A stretch of DNA of 64,000 nucleotides from Poriferisocius sp965200775 (GTDB taxonomy: Bacteria > Actinomycetota > Acidimicrobiia > Acidimicrobiales > Bin134), in NCBI GenBank assembly GCA_965200775.1, contig OZ241383.1, positions 992,001 through 1,056,000 of the forward strand, read 5' to 3'. Shown here piece after piece: positions 49,987 through 59,007 of the stretch; positions within the stretch are counted from its first letter, which is position 1, and the number at the start of each line of letters is the position of its first letter. The notes beneath the pieces were generated by a model. The model was not told the DNA's origin. It made no database searches and saw nothing but the letters and a program-made list of their open reading frames with translations. A program made the translations under genes and the position numbers.

Positions 49987-51993
49987 ATGGGTTACCAACA
50001 CCTTCTGTCACCGGGGCGCATCGGCTCCCTGGAGCTTCGCAACCGGATCATCATGGCCCCGATGGGTGAGGACCTGGGGGACGAGAACGGCAAGGTATCC
50101 GACGACCAGGTCGCCTACCTGGAGGCCCGGGCCCGAGGCGGCATGGCGGTGGTGATGCTGGGGTCAGTAGGGGTGGCGCACCCGGTGGGCTGCTCCAACA
50201 AGCGACAGACCGCCATATCCGACGACCGGTTCATCCCTTCGTGGCGCCGGGCCGCCGAGCGGGTCCACGCTCACGGCGGCAAGATCGCCATGCAGCTTAC
50301 CCACGCCGGCAAGATCGCCCTCCAGGATGTGATGGCCGGGCGCCCCATGTGGGTGCCGTCGATGCCCGGACCCGCCACCGAGGATCCTCTCTACGGAATG
50401 GTCACCGCCGAGGAGGGGGCCATGATGGCCGAGCCGTTCCTGGCTCCCACCGCCAATCCCCACTACCGGGTGATGGACCACGAGGACATCGCCACCGTGG
50501 TCGACCAGTTCGCGGCGGCCACGGTTCGAGCCCGGGAAGCGGGGGTGGACGCGGTTGAGCTGCACGGCGGCCACGGCTATCTCATCGACGCCTTCCTGTC
50601 TCCCACCATCAACACACGCAACGACGAGTACGGGGGATCAGTCGAGAACCGGGCCCGGTTCATGGTGGAGGTTCTCACCGAGATCCGCCACCGGGTGGGC
50701 GACGACTACCCGGTGTGGGTGCGGCTCAACAGCACCGAGGTGGACATCGACGGCATCATCCTCGACGACGCCTTGTACAACGCCCGCTGTGCCGCCAAGG
50801 CCGGGGCCGACGCCATCCACGTGTCGGCCTACCACGACCCCGGGATCGCCACCGGGCCAACCGACTCCTACGCTCCCCACGTGCCGGAGCTGCTGGTGGC
50901 CAACGCCGTCGCAGTGAAAGCCGAGGTGGACGTGCCGGTCATCGCAGTGGGGCGGATCAGCCCCGAGGCCGCCGACCGCCACATCGCCGACGGGGCGTTC
51001 GACTTCGTGGCCATGGGCCGCAAGATCCTGGCCGACCCCGACCTGCCCTCCAAGCTGGCCTCGGACCGGGCCGACGATGTGCGCCCCTGCGTGTATCACT
51101 ACCGCTGCATCGGGAACATCTTCCTGCGCAAGGGCACCCGTTGTGCCGGGAACGGGTTCCTCGGCCGGGAGGATTCGCTGGTGGCCGACGCCGCTCCCGC
51201 GGCCCGACGGGTGCTGGTGGTGGGCGGGGGTCCTTCCGGCATGGAGACGGCCCGCATCGCTGCCCTGAGGGGTCACGAGGTGATCCTGGCCGACGCCTCG
51301 GATCGGCTCGGGGGCCGGTGGGTGCTGGCTTCGGCTGCCAGTGACGTGAACGGCGAGCTGCTGGAGTGGTTCGGACGCCAACTAGACCAGCTCGGCGTGG
51401 ATGTGCGGCTGGGCACCCGGCTCGACCGGGCAGCGATAGACGAGCTGTCTCCCGATTCGGTGGTGGTGGCCACCGGGGGCCGGTGGGGCCGCCCCGAGGT
51501 AGACGGCATGGACGGCGACCGGGTGTGGGGGGTGGACGATCTGGGACCGTGGCTGCTCGACGGCAACCCGCTGGACGCCGACCGTGTGGCGGTTCTGGGT
51601 GGCGACCTTCCCGGACTGGGTGTGGCCGAGACAGCGAGCCGGCAGGGGGCCGATGTGACCCTCATCGAGTCCGGCCCGGTGTTTGGGTTCACCCTGGGGC
51701 TTCCTGGCCGCTGGCGTGTGGTCAACGAACTGGGCCAAGCCGGGGTCGGCCTGGTCACCGGAGCAGAGGTGGTGGCCGTCACCGGCGAGGGGGTGGTGTG
51801 GCAGTCGAACGGTGCCGAGCAGACCTCCCAGGCCGATCTGGTGGTAGTCACGTCCGAACTGGCCGCCGACACCTCGCTGGTGGATGAGCTGAGAACCGCC
51901 GGAGCCGACGTGCATGGTGTTGGGGACTGCGCCCAGCCCGGTTACCTGGAAGGGGCCATGCGCTCGGCGGTCGAGTTGGCCGTGGAGCTTTAG
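49987..51993 (+). CDS. OYE/2,4-dienoyl-CoA reductase-like flavoenzyme (FMN, Fe-S, FAD domains)
   Basis: A 668-residue NADH:flavin oxidoreductase. Residues about 1-350 form the OYE barrel with the active-site segment ELHGGHGYLIDAFLSP. Residues about 365-390 are the iron-sulfur loop with Cys368, Cys374 and Cys386. The usual second cysteine of the C-x2-C-x2/3-C-x11-C pattern is His371. Residues about 405-665 are a nucleotide-binding domain (VLVVGGGPSGMETARIA) for FAD and NAD(P)H. The family reduces enoyl-CoA double bonds, trimethylamine or other substrates. The ATG reading MGYQHLLSPGRIG is the natural start. Its end is one base from the convergent BKACE gene. Confidence 0.92.
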   Translation: MGYQHLLSPGRIGSLELRNRIIMAPMGEDLGDENGKVSDDQVAYLEARARGGMAVVMLGSVGVAHPVGCSNKRQTAISDDRFIPSWRRAAERVHAHGGKIAMQLTHAGKIALQDVMAGRPMWVPSMPGPATEDPLYGMVTAEEGAMMAEPFLAPTANPHYRVMDHEDIATVVDQFAAATVRAREAGVDAVELHGGHGYLIDAFLSPTINTRNDEYGGSVENRARFMVEVLTEIRHRVGDDYPVWVRLNSTEVDIDGIILDDALYNARCAAKAGADAIHVSAYHDPGIATGPTDSYAPHVPELLVANAVAVKAEVDVPVIAVGRISPEAADRHIADGAFDFVAMGRKILADPDLPSKLASDRADDVRPCVYHYRCIGNIFLRKGTRCAGNGFLGREDSLVADAAPAARRVLVVGGGPSGMETARIAALRGHEVILADASDRLGGRWVLASAASDVNGELLEWFGRQLDQLGVDVRLGTRLDRAAIDELSPDSVVVATGGRWGRPEVDGMDGDRVWGVDDLGPWLLDGNPLDADRVAVLGGDLPGLGVAETASRQGADVTLIESGPVFGFTLGLPGRWRVVNELGQAGVGLVTGAEVVAVTGEGVVWQSNGAEQTSQADLVVVTSELAADTSLVDELRTAGADVHGVGDCAQPGYLEGAMRSAVELAVEL

Positions 51994-51994
51994 C

Positions 51995-52897
51995 TCAGGG
52001 CAACGCCAGCATTTCTGCAGTTTGGGCGCAGGAAGCCACCGGGCGGCCCACCTCGGCACACAGTGCCACGGCTTCGGCCAGCAGCTCCTGGTTTGTGGGG
52101 GAGCGGTCGGGGTCGTAGAACTCCTCGATCCCCACGTGGAGATGGCCCCCCAGCTCCACGGCCAGGCGAGCCACCGGAGTGGCCATGAGGTCGCCGCCCC
52201 ACACCGACACCGACCAGGGGATGCCGGTGCCTTCGAGCATGTCGAGGTAGGCCAGCAGAGCGTTCTTGGTGGGTGGTAGCCCGAAGGTCACACCCTTGGC
52301 CCGGCGGGTGAGCCCCCACTCGGCCCCGAAGTACAGCTTGGCCATCGAACCGGCCGGGAGCCTCCCGGCCCGGTGATAGGTGAGGACACATTGCAGGAAC
52401 CCCGGTTCGTAGATGGCCAGAGCCGGACCCCAGCCGTGGTCCCGGCACATGTCGAAGCTGGCTCGGATGTCGGCGTAGTCGTTCTTGTAAGTGCCGCCCA
52501 CTGGTAGGCCATCCGACCCGGCAGTACCGATGTTGGTGGAGCCGGGGTCCACCACCCCCATACGCACCGGTACCTCGGCAGCGATCAAGGGCAGGTGGGC
52601 GTTCTTGGTGGCGTGATCGGGCGACGAGGCCAGCGTCGGGTACCACAGCGCGTCGGGGCGGGCTTGAAGCACCGGGGCCATGGCCTCGATGTAGGGACCG
52701 GCGGCGTCGGCCCCGGTAAGGCCGATGTCGTGGTTGTGGGCGTGGATGATGGCTGCACCCCCATCGAGGCAGGCCAAAGCGTCGGCTCTGATCGCCTCGG
52801 GGCTGAGCGGCACGTTGGGGTTGATGTCGGGGCTGGTGATTCCGTTGATGGCCACCTCGATGATGACCGGAATGTTCTCGGGTGCGACTGCTGCCAT
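51995..52897 (-). CDS. BKACE-family (DUF849, beta-keto acid cleavage) protein with unusual active-site residues
   Basis: A 300-residue TIM-barrel protein of the family of 3-keto-5-aminohexanoate cleavage enzyme. The zinc HxH motif is His52-Ala-His54, and segments IPVIIEVAINGITSP, YPTLASSP and EPG fit the family. In the final GG-x-x-R-V-G-x-E-D motif the arginine is His254 and the aspartate is Glu259 (GHLHVGIEEF). In characterised members that Arg/Asp pair is thought to deprotonate the substrate (from memory of the Kce structure paper). The family cleaves beta-keto acids with acetyl-CoA. The gene is divergent from a MaoC-like gene. Confidence 0.88.
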   Translation of the reverse strand: MAAVAPENIPVIIEVAINGITSPDINPNVPLSPEAIRADALACLDGGAAIIHAHNHDIGLTGADAAGPYIEAMAPVLQARPDALWYPTLASSPDHATKNAHLPLIAAEVPVRMGVVDPGSTNIGTAGSDGLPVGGTYKNDYADIRASFDMCRDHGWGPALAIYEPGFLQCVLTYHRAGRLPAGSMAKLYFGAEWGLTRRAKGVTFGLPPTKNALLAYLDMLEGTGIPWSVSVWGGDLMATPVARLAVELGGHLHVGIEEFYDPDRSPTNQELLAEAVALCAEVGRPVASCAQTAEMLALP

Positions 52898-52954
52898 GGC
52901 CCGACCCTACCGGCGATCCGAGGGTCGGAGGGCGGGCGTGGTTTACTTCGGGGC

Positions 52955-53941
52955 GTGGTTGCGCCCGCAGGAGACGGTCCCTGGTTCGAGGACTTCGAGG
53001 TGGGGCAACGGCTCGACCCAGCCCCGGCCATTACCATCGGGCCGGGCGAGGCTGCCGTTTACCAGGCGATTTGCGGAGATCCACTGGCCATCAGCCTGAG
53101 CCGGCCGCTGGCCGAAGCCATCACCGGGGAGCCCGGAGGGGTGGTGAACCCCGCTCTGGTGTTGCAGGTGGCGATAGGACAGTCCACCGTGGCCACCCGC
53201 ATGGTGGTGGCCAACCTGTTCTACCGGGGGGTGCGCCAGCTCCGCACCGTGTACCTGGGGGAGACGCTCACCACAAACGTGGAGGTGCGAGGCCTGCGGG
53301 AGGCCACGGCTCGCCCAGACCGCCCGGCCCGGGGCTTGGTGCTGCTCGGCATCCAAACCACCGACAGCCAGGGTCGCCTGGTGTTGGACTTCGAGCGATG
53401 CGCCCTGGTTCGCCGCCGTTCCGACGCTCCCACCGGCCACAAAGACGACCTGGGGGGAACCCCCACGTCGTTGGACATGGCCCCGTTCGTGGCCGCGGCC
53501 CCTTCCGGTTGGGACCTGACCCCGCTGGGGCCCCCTCAGCAGTGGCCGGTGGGGGAGACCCGCCGCGATCCGCTGCGCGACACGGTTACCGACGCTCTCC
53601 CGCTGGTGCGGCTCATCCAGAACCTGGCCCCACCCCACCGGGACGCATCACGGGGCCAGGCCGGCAAGCGGCTGGTGTACGGCGGTCACACCGTTGGCCT
53701 GGCCCAGGCAGGGCTGATTCGCCTGCTGCCCACCGCGGCCACGGTGGTGGGCTGGCTGCTCTGCGACCACACCGGGCCGGTGTTCGAGGACGACGTGGTG
53801 GATGTGGCCGCCACCCTCGATGCGGTGCATCCGCTGGCCGATGGCCGCTTGCTGGCCTTCACCGTGATTGTGCAGGCCGAGCGGGACGGGGCCGATCCGG
53901 TGCCGGTGCTGGACTGGCGGCCGATTGTGCTGGCTCCGTGA
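52955..53941 (+). CDS. MaoC-like double-hotdog protein
   Basis: A 328-residue protein with two hotdog halves, about residues 10-150 and 185-325. The first begins WFEDFEVGQRLDPAPAITIGPGEAAVYQAICGDP, a pattern typical of MaoC dehydratase domains, and the second contains RLVYGGHTVGLAQAGLIRLLPTA, where the hydratase His is in GGHT. Members hydrate or dehydrate enoyl-CoA thioesters. The GTG at 52955 (MVAPAGDGPW) is chosen; no ATG is suitable. Its stop overlaps the next gene's GTG. The 57-base gap to the divergent BKACE gene must hold both promoters. Confidence 0.85.
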   Translation: MVAPAGDGPWFEDFEVGQRLDPAPAITIGPGEAAVYQAICGDPLAISLSRPLAEAITGEPGGVVNPALVLQVAIGQSTVATRMVVANLFYRGVRQLRTVYLGETLTTNVEVRGLREATARPDRPARGLVLLGIQTTDSQGRLVLDFERCALVRRRSDAPTGHKDDLGGTPTSLDMAPFVAAAPSGWDLTPLGPPQQWPVGETRRDPLRDTVTDALPLVRLIQNLAPPHRDASRGQAGKRLVYGGHTVGLAQAGLIRLLPTAATVVGWLLCDHTGPVFEDDVVDVAATLDAVHPLADGRLLAFTVIVQAERDGADPVPVLDWRPIVLAP

Positions 53942-54702
53942 CCCAACCCCACCAGCCCGACGATCACGAAGTAGCCCACTGGTTGGCTCAGCAGGCCGGC
54001 GAGCAACTCCAGGCTCTGAGGGAGGAGATGGACACGGTCGGAACCGGCCACCTCCACAGGGAGCTGATGGGGGATCAGATCAGCCACCGCTACATTACGG
54101 AGGCTCTGAGCCGCCTCCGGCCCGATGACGGCGTGCTGTCCGAGGAGGGGCGAGACGACCGGGCTCGGCTCAACTCGGAACGGGTGTGGATTGTGGACCC
54201 GCTCGACGGGTCGTCGGACTTCGCCGGTCATTGGAGCGACACGTGGGCTGTCCACATCGCGCTGGCCGTGGACGGGCGACCGACGGTCGGAGCGGTGGCG
54301 GTGCCGCCTTGGGGCCAAACGTTCAGCACCGGCAGGGTGGACGCCATACCGGAACCCGAGGAGACAAGGGAAAGGCCGCTGGTGGTGATGTCCCGGTCTC
54401 GGGTGCGGTGGGATGGTCATCGCCTGGCCCGCCACCTCGACGCCGACATCTACGGGGTGGGCTCTGCTGGAGTGAAGGCCATGGCGGTGGTGGCCGGCCA
54501 TGCCGATGCCTGGGTTCACGGCGGCGGCCTCTACGAGTGGGACACATGCGCACCGGTTGCCGTGGCCCTGGCGGCCGGCCTGCACGCCTCCCACCTCGAC
54601 GGCAGCCCGCTGCGTTACAACCACCGAGACCCGGCCCAGTGGGGAATCCTCGTGTGCCGCCCGGAGCTAGCCGGAAAGATCCAGGCCGCATTCGCAGGCT
54701 GA
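53938..54702 (+). CDS. cysQ: Inositol-monophosphatase-fold phosphatase, CysQ-like
   Basis: A 254-residue lithium-sensitive phosphatase fold. Metal motifs are SEEGRDD, DPLDGSSDF and WDTCAP (the usual WDxAA position). CysQ hydrolyses 3'-phosphoadenosine 5'-phosphate to AMP; related members act on inositol or fructose phosphates. The CysQ call rests on overall similarity to actinobacterial CysQ proteins. The GTG overlaps the MaoC stop (GTGA). Confidence 0.85.
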   Translation: MTQPHQPDDHEVAHWLAQQAGEQLQALREEMDTVGTGHLHRELMGDQISHRYITEALSRLRPDDGVLSEEGRDDRARLNSERVWIVDPLDGSSDFAGHWSDTWAVHIALAVDGRPTVGAVAVPPWGQTFSTGRVDAIPEPEETRERPLVVMSRSRVRWDGHRLARHLDADIYGVGSAGVKAMAVVAGHADAWVHGGGLYEWDTCAPVAVALAAGLHASHLDGSPLRYNHRDPAQWGILVCRPELAGKIQAAFAG

Positions 54703-54720
54703 AATCCCTATCCTGCTGCC

Positions 54721-55758
54721 ATGCGAATCGGAATGCTTGGTGCGGCGTGGATCGGGCCGATGGGAGTTATCGAACCGGCCCGAGAGGTTGAAGGGGTCGA
54801 GATGGTGGCCGTGGCCGCCCGCGACCCGCAGCGGGCTCAGGCCTATGCCGAACAGCACGAAATCCCCATGGTGTTCGACACCTACAAGGAGCTGCTGGCC
54901 TCCGACGACATCGACGCGGTGTACAACCCTCTACCCAACTCGCACCACGCCCTCTGGACCATCGCCGCTCTGGAGGCTGGCAAGCCGGTGCTGCTGGAGA
55001 AGCCGTTCACCGCCAACGCAGGTGAGGCCCGCCGGGTGGCCGAAGCCGCGTCCCGAACCGGGCTGGTGGTGATGGAGGCATTCCACTGGCGGTTCCATCC
55101 CCAGGCTGAACGGGCCATCGAGCTGGTGACCGGCGGGGCGGTGGGAGAGGTACGCCATGTGGAAGCAGCCATGATCTTCCCTTCGATGCACGGCCCCGAC
55201 GACATCCGCTACCAGTACGAACTGGCAGGCGGGGCCCTCATGGACACCGGCTCGTACGCCCTCAGCAACCTGCGGGCGTTCGGCGAGCTCGACGTGGTGA
55301 GCGCCGAAGCCGAGGAGCTGGCTCCCGATGTCGACCTTCAGGTGACCGCTGAGCTGAGCTACCGGGAGAGCGAGGCCACCGCTTCCATTATCTCGGCGTT
55401 CACCGGCATCAACCAGAAAATCGATGTGGAGAACATTGACGACCTCGATCCCAGCACCCTTGAAATCGACTTCCGGGCCGAGGTGACGGTGTCCGGAACC
55501 GGCGGCCAACTCCACATCGACAATCCTCTGGCTCCCATGTGGGGCAACGGCCTCACCATCACTGACAGCGGCGGGAACACCGTCCTTCACGAACCGGCCG
55601 AACAGGTGATGACCTACACCTGCCAGCTCAGGGCGTTTCGGGCTTGCGTGGAGGACGGCGGCCCCAATCTGTACCCGCCGTCGGAGTCGATCAAGACGAT
55701 GGAGCTGATCGACGCGGTCTACTTGGCAGCGGGTTTGCCGGTTCGGGTCGGCGTCTGA
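54721..55758 (+). CDS. Gfo/Idh/MocA-family oxidoreductase
   Basis: A 345-residue NAD(P)-dependent dehydrogenase. The Rossmann start MRIGMLGAAWIGP, the EKP motif in VLLEKPFTANAGEA and MEAFHWRFHPQ in the active-site helix are family features. Substrates are usually sugars, inositols or related polyols. It lies 18 bases after the CysQ-like gene in the same direction and is convergent with the TIM-barrel protein that follows. Confidence 0.93.
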   Translation: MRIGMLGAAWIGPMGVIEPAREVEGVEMVAVAARDPQRAQAYAEQHEIPMVFDTYKELLASDDIDAVYNPLPNSHHALWTIAALEAGKPVLLEKPFTANAGEARRVAEAASRTGLVVMEAFHWRFHPQAERAIELVTGGAVGEVRHVEAAMIFPSMHGPDDIRYQYELAGGALMDTGSYALSNLRAFGELDVVSAEAEELAPDVDLQVTAELSYRESEATASIISAFTGINQKIDVENIDDLDPSTLEIDFRAEVTVSGTGGQLHIDNPLAPMWGNGLTITDSGGNTVLHEPAEQVMTYTCQLRAFRACVEDGGPNLYPPSESIKTMELIDAVYLAAGLPVRVGV

Positions 55759-55778
55759 GCGGCAGGCAGGCGGCCGAG

Positions 55779-56618
55779 CTAGCCGGCCTGGGCCATGACC
55801 TGTTGGGTGGAGTCTCCCAGGAGCCGGGCAAAGCGGTTGGGTCCCAACTGCTCCAGGCGAGCGGAATCGAACACCTCCAGGGTTAGAGGAGCCCGGCACC
55901 CGGCCCCTCGAATGGTGCGTAACGCGCCGGGCAGGTCCATGATCCCTTCACCGGGTACTCCCCGCTGGTAGCGGGTGGCCCAACCCAGATCGTCGGGGAA
56001 CTCGAATGGCGCATCGTTGAGCTGGATGGCACCCATGAGATGGCCCGGGACGTCGGCCAAGTCGGCAAAGTCGCCGGGACCGTAATGCACGTGCCAGAAG
56101 TCCACGGTTAGGCCGCAGTTGGCCTTCCCTGTGGCGGCCACCACCTCGTAGGCAGACCTGGGATCGGGGGTGGGCCGTTGGCGGCTGAACTCCATGAACA
56201 CGTTCACCCCGACTTCGGCTCCCTCGTCGGCCAGGTCGGCCATTACCTCGATCACCTGCTCGGTTGTGGCAGGGGCGCTGCCCACCAGCAACGAGTTCAC
56301 CCCGGTGGCTCCCAGCGCAACGGCGGCCTCGAACACTGCGGGGCGGGGTGCTTCCTCGAAGTAGGGGCCTCCGGGATCGTCGGGGCCGACCCACGCCACC
56401 ACAGCGTCCATGTCCACCACAGCCAGGCCGGCGTCGCGGATGCGCTCGCCGATGGCGGGGTCGGGCGGGTAAGCCCCGGGCCAAAGGGTCAGCCCGGCAA
56501 AACCTCCCTCGATGGCGGCTTCCACCAGCACCTCGGGAGCCGGGTTGTCCAGCGAGCCCGAGCTGAGAACCAGATCGTCGGGTCCGAGCGTCACAGTGAG
56601 GTCACCTCCATCTCCCAT
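55779..56618 (-). CDS. TIM-barrel sugar phosphate isomerase/epimerase-like protein
   Basis: A 279-residue protein of the xylose isomerase-like (AP endonuclease 2) fold. Segments VNVFMEFSRQRP, GLTVDFWHVHYGPGDF, GAIQLNDAPFEFP and PGEGIMDLPGALRTIRGAG with LEVFDS correspond to the metal-binding strand ends of the family. It may epimerise or isomerise a sugar or keto compound, or cleave it. Position facing a Gfo/Idh/MocA gene fits polyol metabolism. The ATG at 56618 was chosen. Confidence 0.82.
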   Translation of the reverse strand: MGDGGDLTVTLGPDDLVLSSGSLDNPAPEVLVEAAIEGGFAGLTLWPGAYPPDPAIGERIRDAGLAVVDMDAVVAWVGPDDPGGPYFEEAPRPAVFEAAVALGATGVNSLLVGSAPATTEQVIEVMADLADEGAEVGVNVFMEFSRQRPTPDPRSAYEVVAATGKANCGLTVDFWHVHYGPGDFADLADVPGHLMGAIQLNDAPFEFPDDLGWATRYQRGVPGEGIMDLPGALRTIRGAGCRAPLTLEVFDSARLEQLGPNRFARLLGDSTQQVMAQAG

Positions 56619-56631
56619 AGCATGTCACCCC

Positions 56632-57603
56632 ATGCCACCGGAGTTGCCCGCTACTGTCCCCACCCACCCCGACGACGAGTTCCACCCGCCCACCTCCGAC
56701 GACCCTTACTGGACCGAGACGTGCTGGTTCACCTTCGCCGCTCCCGAGCACAAGCTGTCGGGCCAGCTCTACCCGTTCTTCCGGCCCAACCAGAAGGTCA
56801 CCTCGGGCGGAGCCTTCTTCTGGGACACGAGCGGCGACCAGATCTGGAACTGCCGCTACGCCAAGAACTTCTGGCACCTGCCCCTGCCCGACCAGCCGCT
56901 CAGCAACATCGAGCTGTCCAACGGCATCCGCTACCGGGTTGTCGAGCCCCTGAACAAGTACCACATCGGGTTCCTGTGCCAGGACGACGGAGAGGCCGAG
57001 GTGGACCTCACCTTCACCGCAGTGGGGCCGCCCAACTACCTGGGCGACGGCCACCTCGACCAGCCCGGCCGGTACCAGGGCACCATACGGCTGGGCGAAG
57101 ACGAGTATCGGGTGGACGCCTACGGAATGCGGGACCGGTCGTGGGGGCCTCGCAGCCAGTTCGGGGCCACCCTTCACGGAGCCGTCAGGGGCGGCTACAG
57201 CTACGCCACCGCGTCGGACTCGGACGGTTTCCACGCGTTGACCATGGCCTACGGAGACGGCGACGATCCCGACTGCATCGTCATCCACGGCTACCTACGG
57301 CGCGACGGGGTGTACTCCCGTCTGGTTGCCGGGCAGGGTCGCCGCGACGTGGTGGAGCGTGATCCCGGCACCGGCGCTCCCACCGTGGTGAGGATCACTG
57401 CAATCGACGAGCTGGGGCGGGAGCTGGTGGCCGAGAGTCGGGCGGTGAACCGGATCGGCGTTCACCTCAACCCCAATCTCTGGACCTGGAACTGCCTCAG
57501 CCAGTGGAGTTTCGGGGATGTAACCGGTTGGGGAGAGGATCACGACAACTGGAGCGCAGCCGGCTACCGCCGCTTCGCCCGCCGTCACCTCGGGCTAGAC
57601 TGA
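56632..57603 (+). CDS. Uncharacterised protein with AttH/hydroxyneurosporene-synthase-like traits
   Basis: A 323-residue beta-rich protein with no signal peptide. Distinctive segments are WTETCWFTFAAPEHKLSGQLYPFFRPNQ, YGMRDRSWGPR and WSFGDVTGWGEDHDNW. The G-x-R-D-x-S-W-G pattern occurs in uncharacterised actinobacterial proteins related to the AttH lipocalin-like fold (DUF7064/7065-type), often encoded among lipid and steroid genes; this link is from memory. The ATG reading MPPELPATVP was chosen. It is divergent from the TIM-barrel gene with 13 bases between starts. Confidence 0.6.
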   Translation: MPPELPATVPTHPDDEFHPPTSDDPYWTETCWFTFAAPEHKLSGQLYPFFRPNQKVTSGGAFFWDTSGDQIWNCRYAKNFWHLPLPDQPLSNIELSNGIRYRVVEPLNKYHIGFLCQDDGEAEVDLTFTAVGPPNYLGDGHLDQPGRYQGTIRLGEDEYRVDAYGMRDRSWGPRSQFGATLHGAVRGGYSYATASDSDGFHALTMAYGDGDDPDCIVIHGYLRRDGVYSRLVAGQGRRDVVERDPGTGAPTVVRITAIDELGRELVAESRAVNRIGVHLNPNLWTWNCLSQWSFGDVTGWGEDHDNWSAAGYRRFARRHLGLD

Positions 57604-57621
57604 GCCGGCCCCAACGAAGCC

Positions 57622-58941
57622 TTAGGCCTCCTCGCGATACTCGGAGAGACCGATGCCGATGCCGTCGGCGAACTCCGGGGTGATCGGTGTTTCACGGCCG
57701 GCCAGCTCGGTGAGGAAGTGGGATGTGGCCAGGTGGTTGAGGGCGGCGGTGGTAAGCGCCGGGTCGGCGAAATCAGGGGTGCAGCCGTCTTCGGCTCTAG
57801 CCACCTGGGCTGCCCCCAGCAGCGGCTCCAACACCCCGAGCCCGCCCATCGCGACGATTTGAGAGCAGCTGTCGGTGAAACTGTTGTGCCCCGCCCCGGC
57901 CAGCACCACCAAACGCCGGGGGCCGGTTAGAGCCTCGTACAGTTCGACGCTGGACGAGGGCGGCACCGTCTCGTCCAACTCGGCGGCGATCACCAGGACG
58001 GGCTTGCCCATGCTGTCGGGCGACCGGCCGCTGCCGCCGCTCAGGGCAATGGCTGTGAGGACGGAGTCGTTGTCCAGCGAGAGCATGGCGGTCCCTGCCC
58101 CGGCGGAATGGCCGATCACCCCGGTTCGACTGGTGTCGACCTGCCCTGTCATGGCCTCGTCCAGGGCAGCAAGGGTGTCGGCAATGTCGGCTGCGTCGGC
58201 TTCGGGGTCCGACCTGGCCCGACCGGTGGTTTGAGCGGCGAGATTCCGGTGGATGTGCTCGGTGGAGGCCACCACGAAGCCCCACGACGCCAGATGGACG
58301 GTGTGGAAGATTGCAACCCGGCGGTGCCCGCCGTAACCGTGGCTGTAGATCACAACGGGGTACTCACCGTCGGCCATAGGGGCGTCGCGGTAGGCGTTGG
58401 TCTCGACGATGCTCTGCAACTCAGGCGGGAGCAGGGATCGGAACGCCTCGGGGATGACGCTGCCGGAGTCGAACTGCTCCGTCTCCCAACCGGTTACGGC
58501 CTCAGCCACGGTCGGGTACCACACCTCGACCTCCCGCTGGTTGTCCTCATCGCCCAGCACGAGGGTTGTCATGCCCACCGGATGGGGCCCGGGCTCGGAG
58601 TACAACCCGGACTCGGGCTGGTATTCCGGTTCCGCTTCCGGTGTCGGGGGTTCGGTGGGGGTCGGAGGCGGGGTTGCCTCCGGTGTCGGGGGTTCGGTGG
58701 GGGAGGGGGAGGGCGTCGCGGTGGCCGGAGCCGGTTCTGTTGCTTCCTCGGTGGGAGACGGCGATGGGGTGGCGGTCGGGGCGTCCGGAGACGGGCTCGC
58801 TGTCGGGGCCGGAGTTGATGCCGTCGAGGCGCCGGGCTGGTCGTCCGACGAGCCACAGGCGGCCACGATCAACGCCAGAGACATGACCGCGGCAAGCACC
58901 CGGCCGGCCTTTGTCCGGGCGATCAGGATGGAGCGGTTCAT
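57622..58941 (-). CDS. Secreted lipoprotein alpha/beta hydrolase with Thr/Pro/Ser-rich linker
   Basis: A 439-residue lipoprotein. Residues 1-29 are a signal with lipobox IVAAC and Cys29. Residues about 35-115 are repeats of P-T-P-S-P-S and P-P-T-P-E, a probable cell-wall-spanning tether. The catalytic domain resembles the PAF-acetylhydrolase/cutinase-like group: oxyanion region VVIYSHGYGGHR, nucleophile elbow GHSAGAG, acid in AELDETVPP and base in GAGHNSF. It probably hydrolyses esters outside the cell, possibly polyesters or lipids. The ATG at 58941 is chosen; the longer frame beyond it runs through the divergent gene and is not real. Confidence 0.9.
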   Translation of the reverse strand: MNRSILIARTKAGRVLAAVMSLALIVAACGSSDDQPGASTASTPAPTASPSPDAPTATPSPSPTEEATEPAPATATPSPSPTEPPTPEATPPPTPTEPPTPEAEPEYQPESGLYSEPGPHPVGMTTLVLGDEDNQREVEVWYPTVAEAVTGWETEQFDSGSVIPEAFRSLLPPELQSIVETNAYRDAPMADGEYPVVIYSHGYGGHRRVAIFHTVHLASWGFVVASTEHIHRNLAAQTTGRARSDPEADAADIADTLAALDEAMTGQVDTSRTGVIGHSAGAGTAMLSLDNDSVLTAIALSGGSGRSPDSMGKPVLVIAAELDETVPPSSSVELYEALTGPRRLVVLAGAGHNSFTDSCSQIVAMGGLGVLEPLLGAAQVARAEDGCTPDFADPALTTAALNHLATSHFLTELAGRETPITPEFADGIGIGLSEYREEA

Positions 58942-59007
58942 CGCCGCCGCCTTACCGGGCAGCCAGGCGGTTGCCCGGCGATCGTCTTTTGGGAATACAC
59001 TGCGGCC

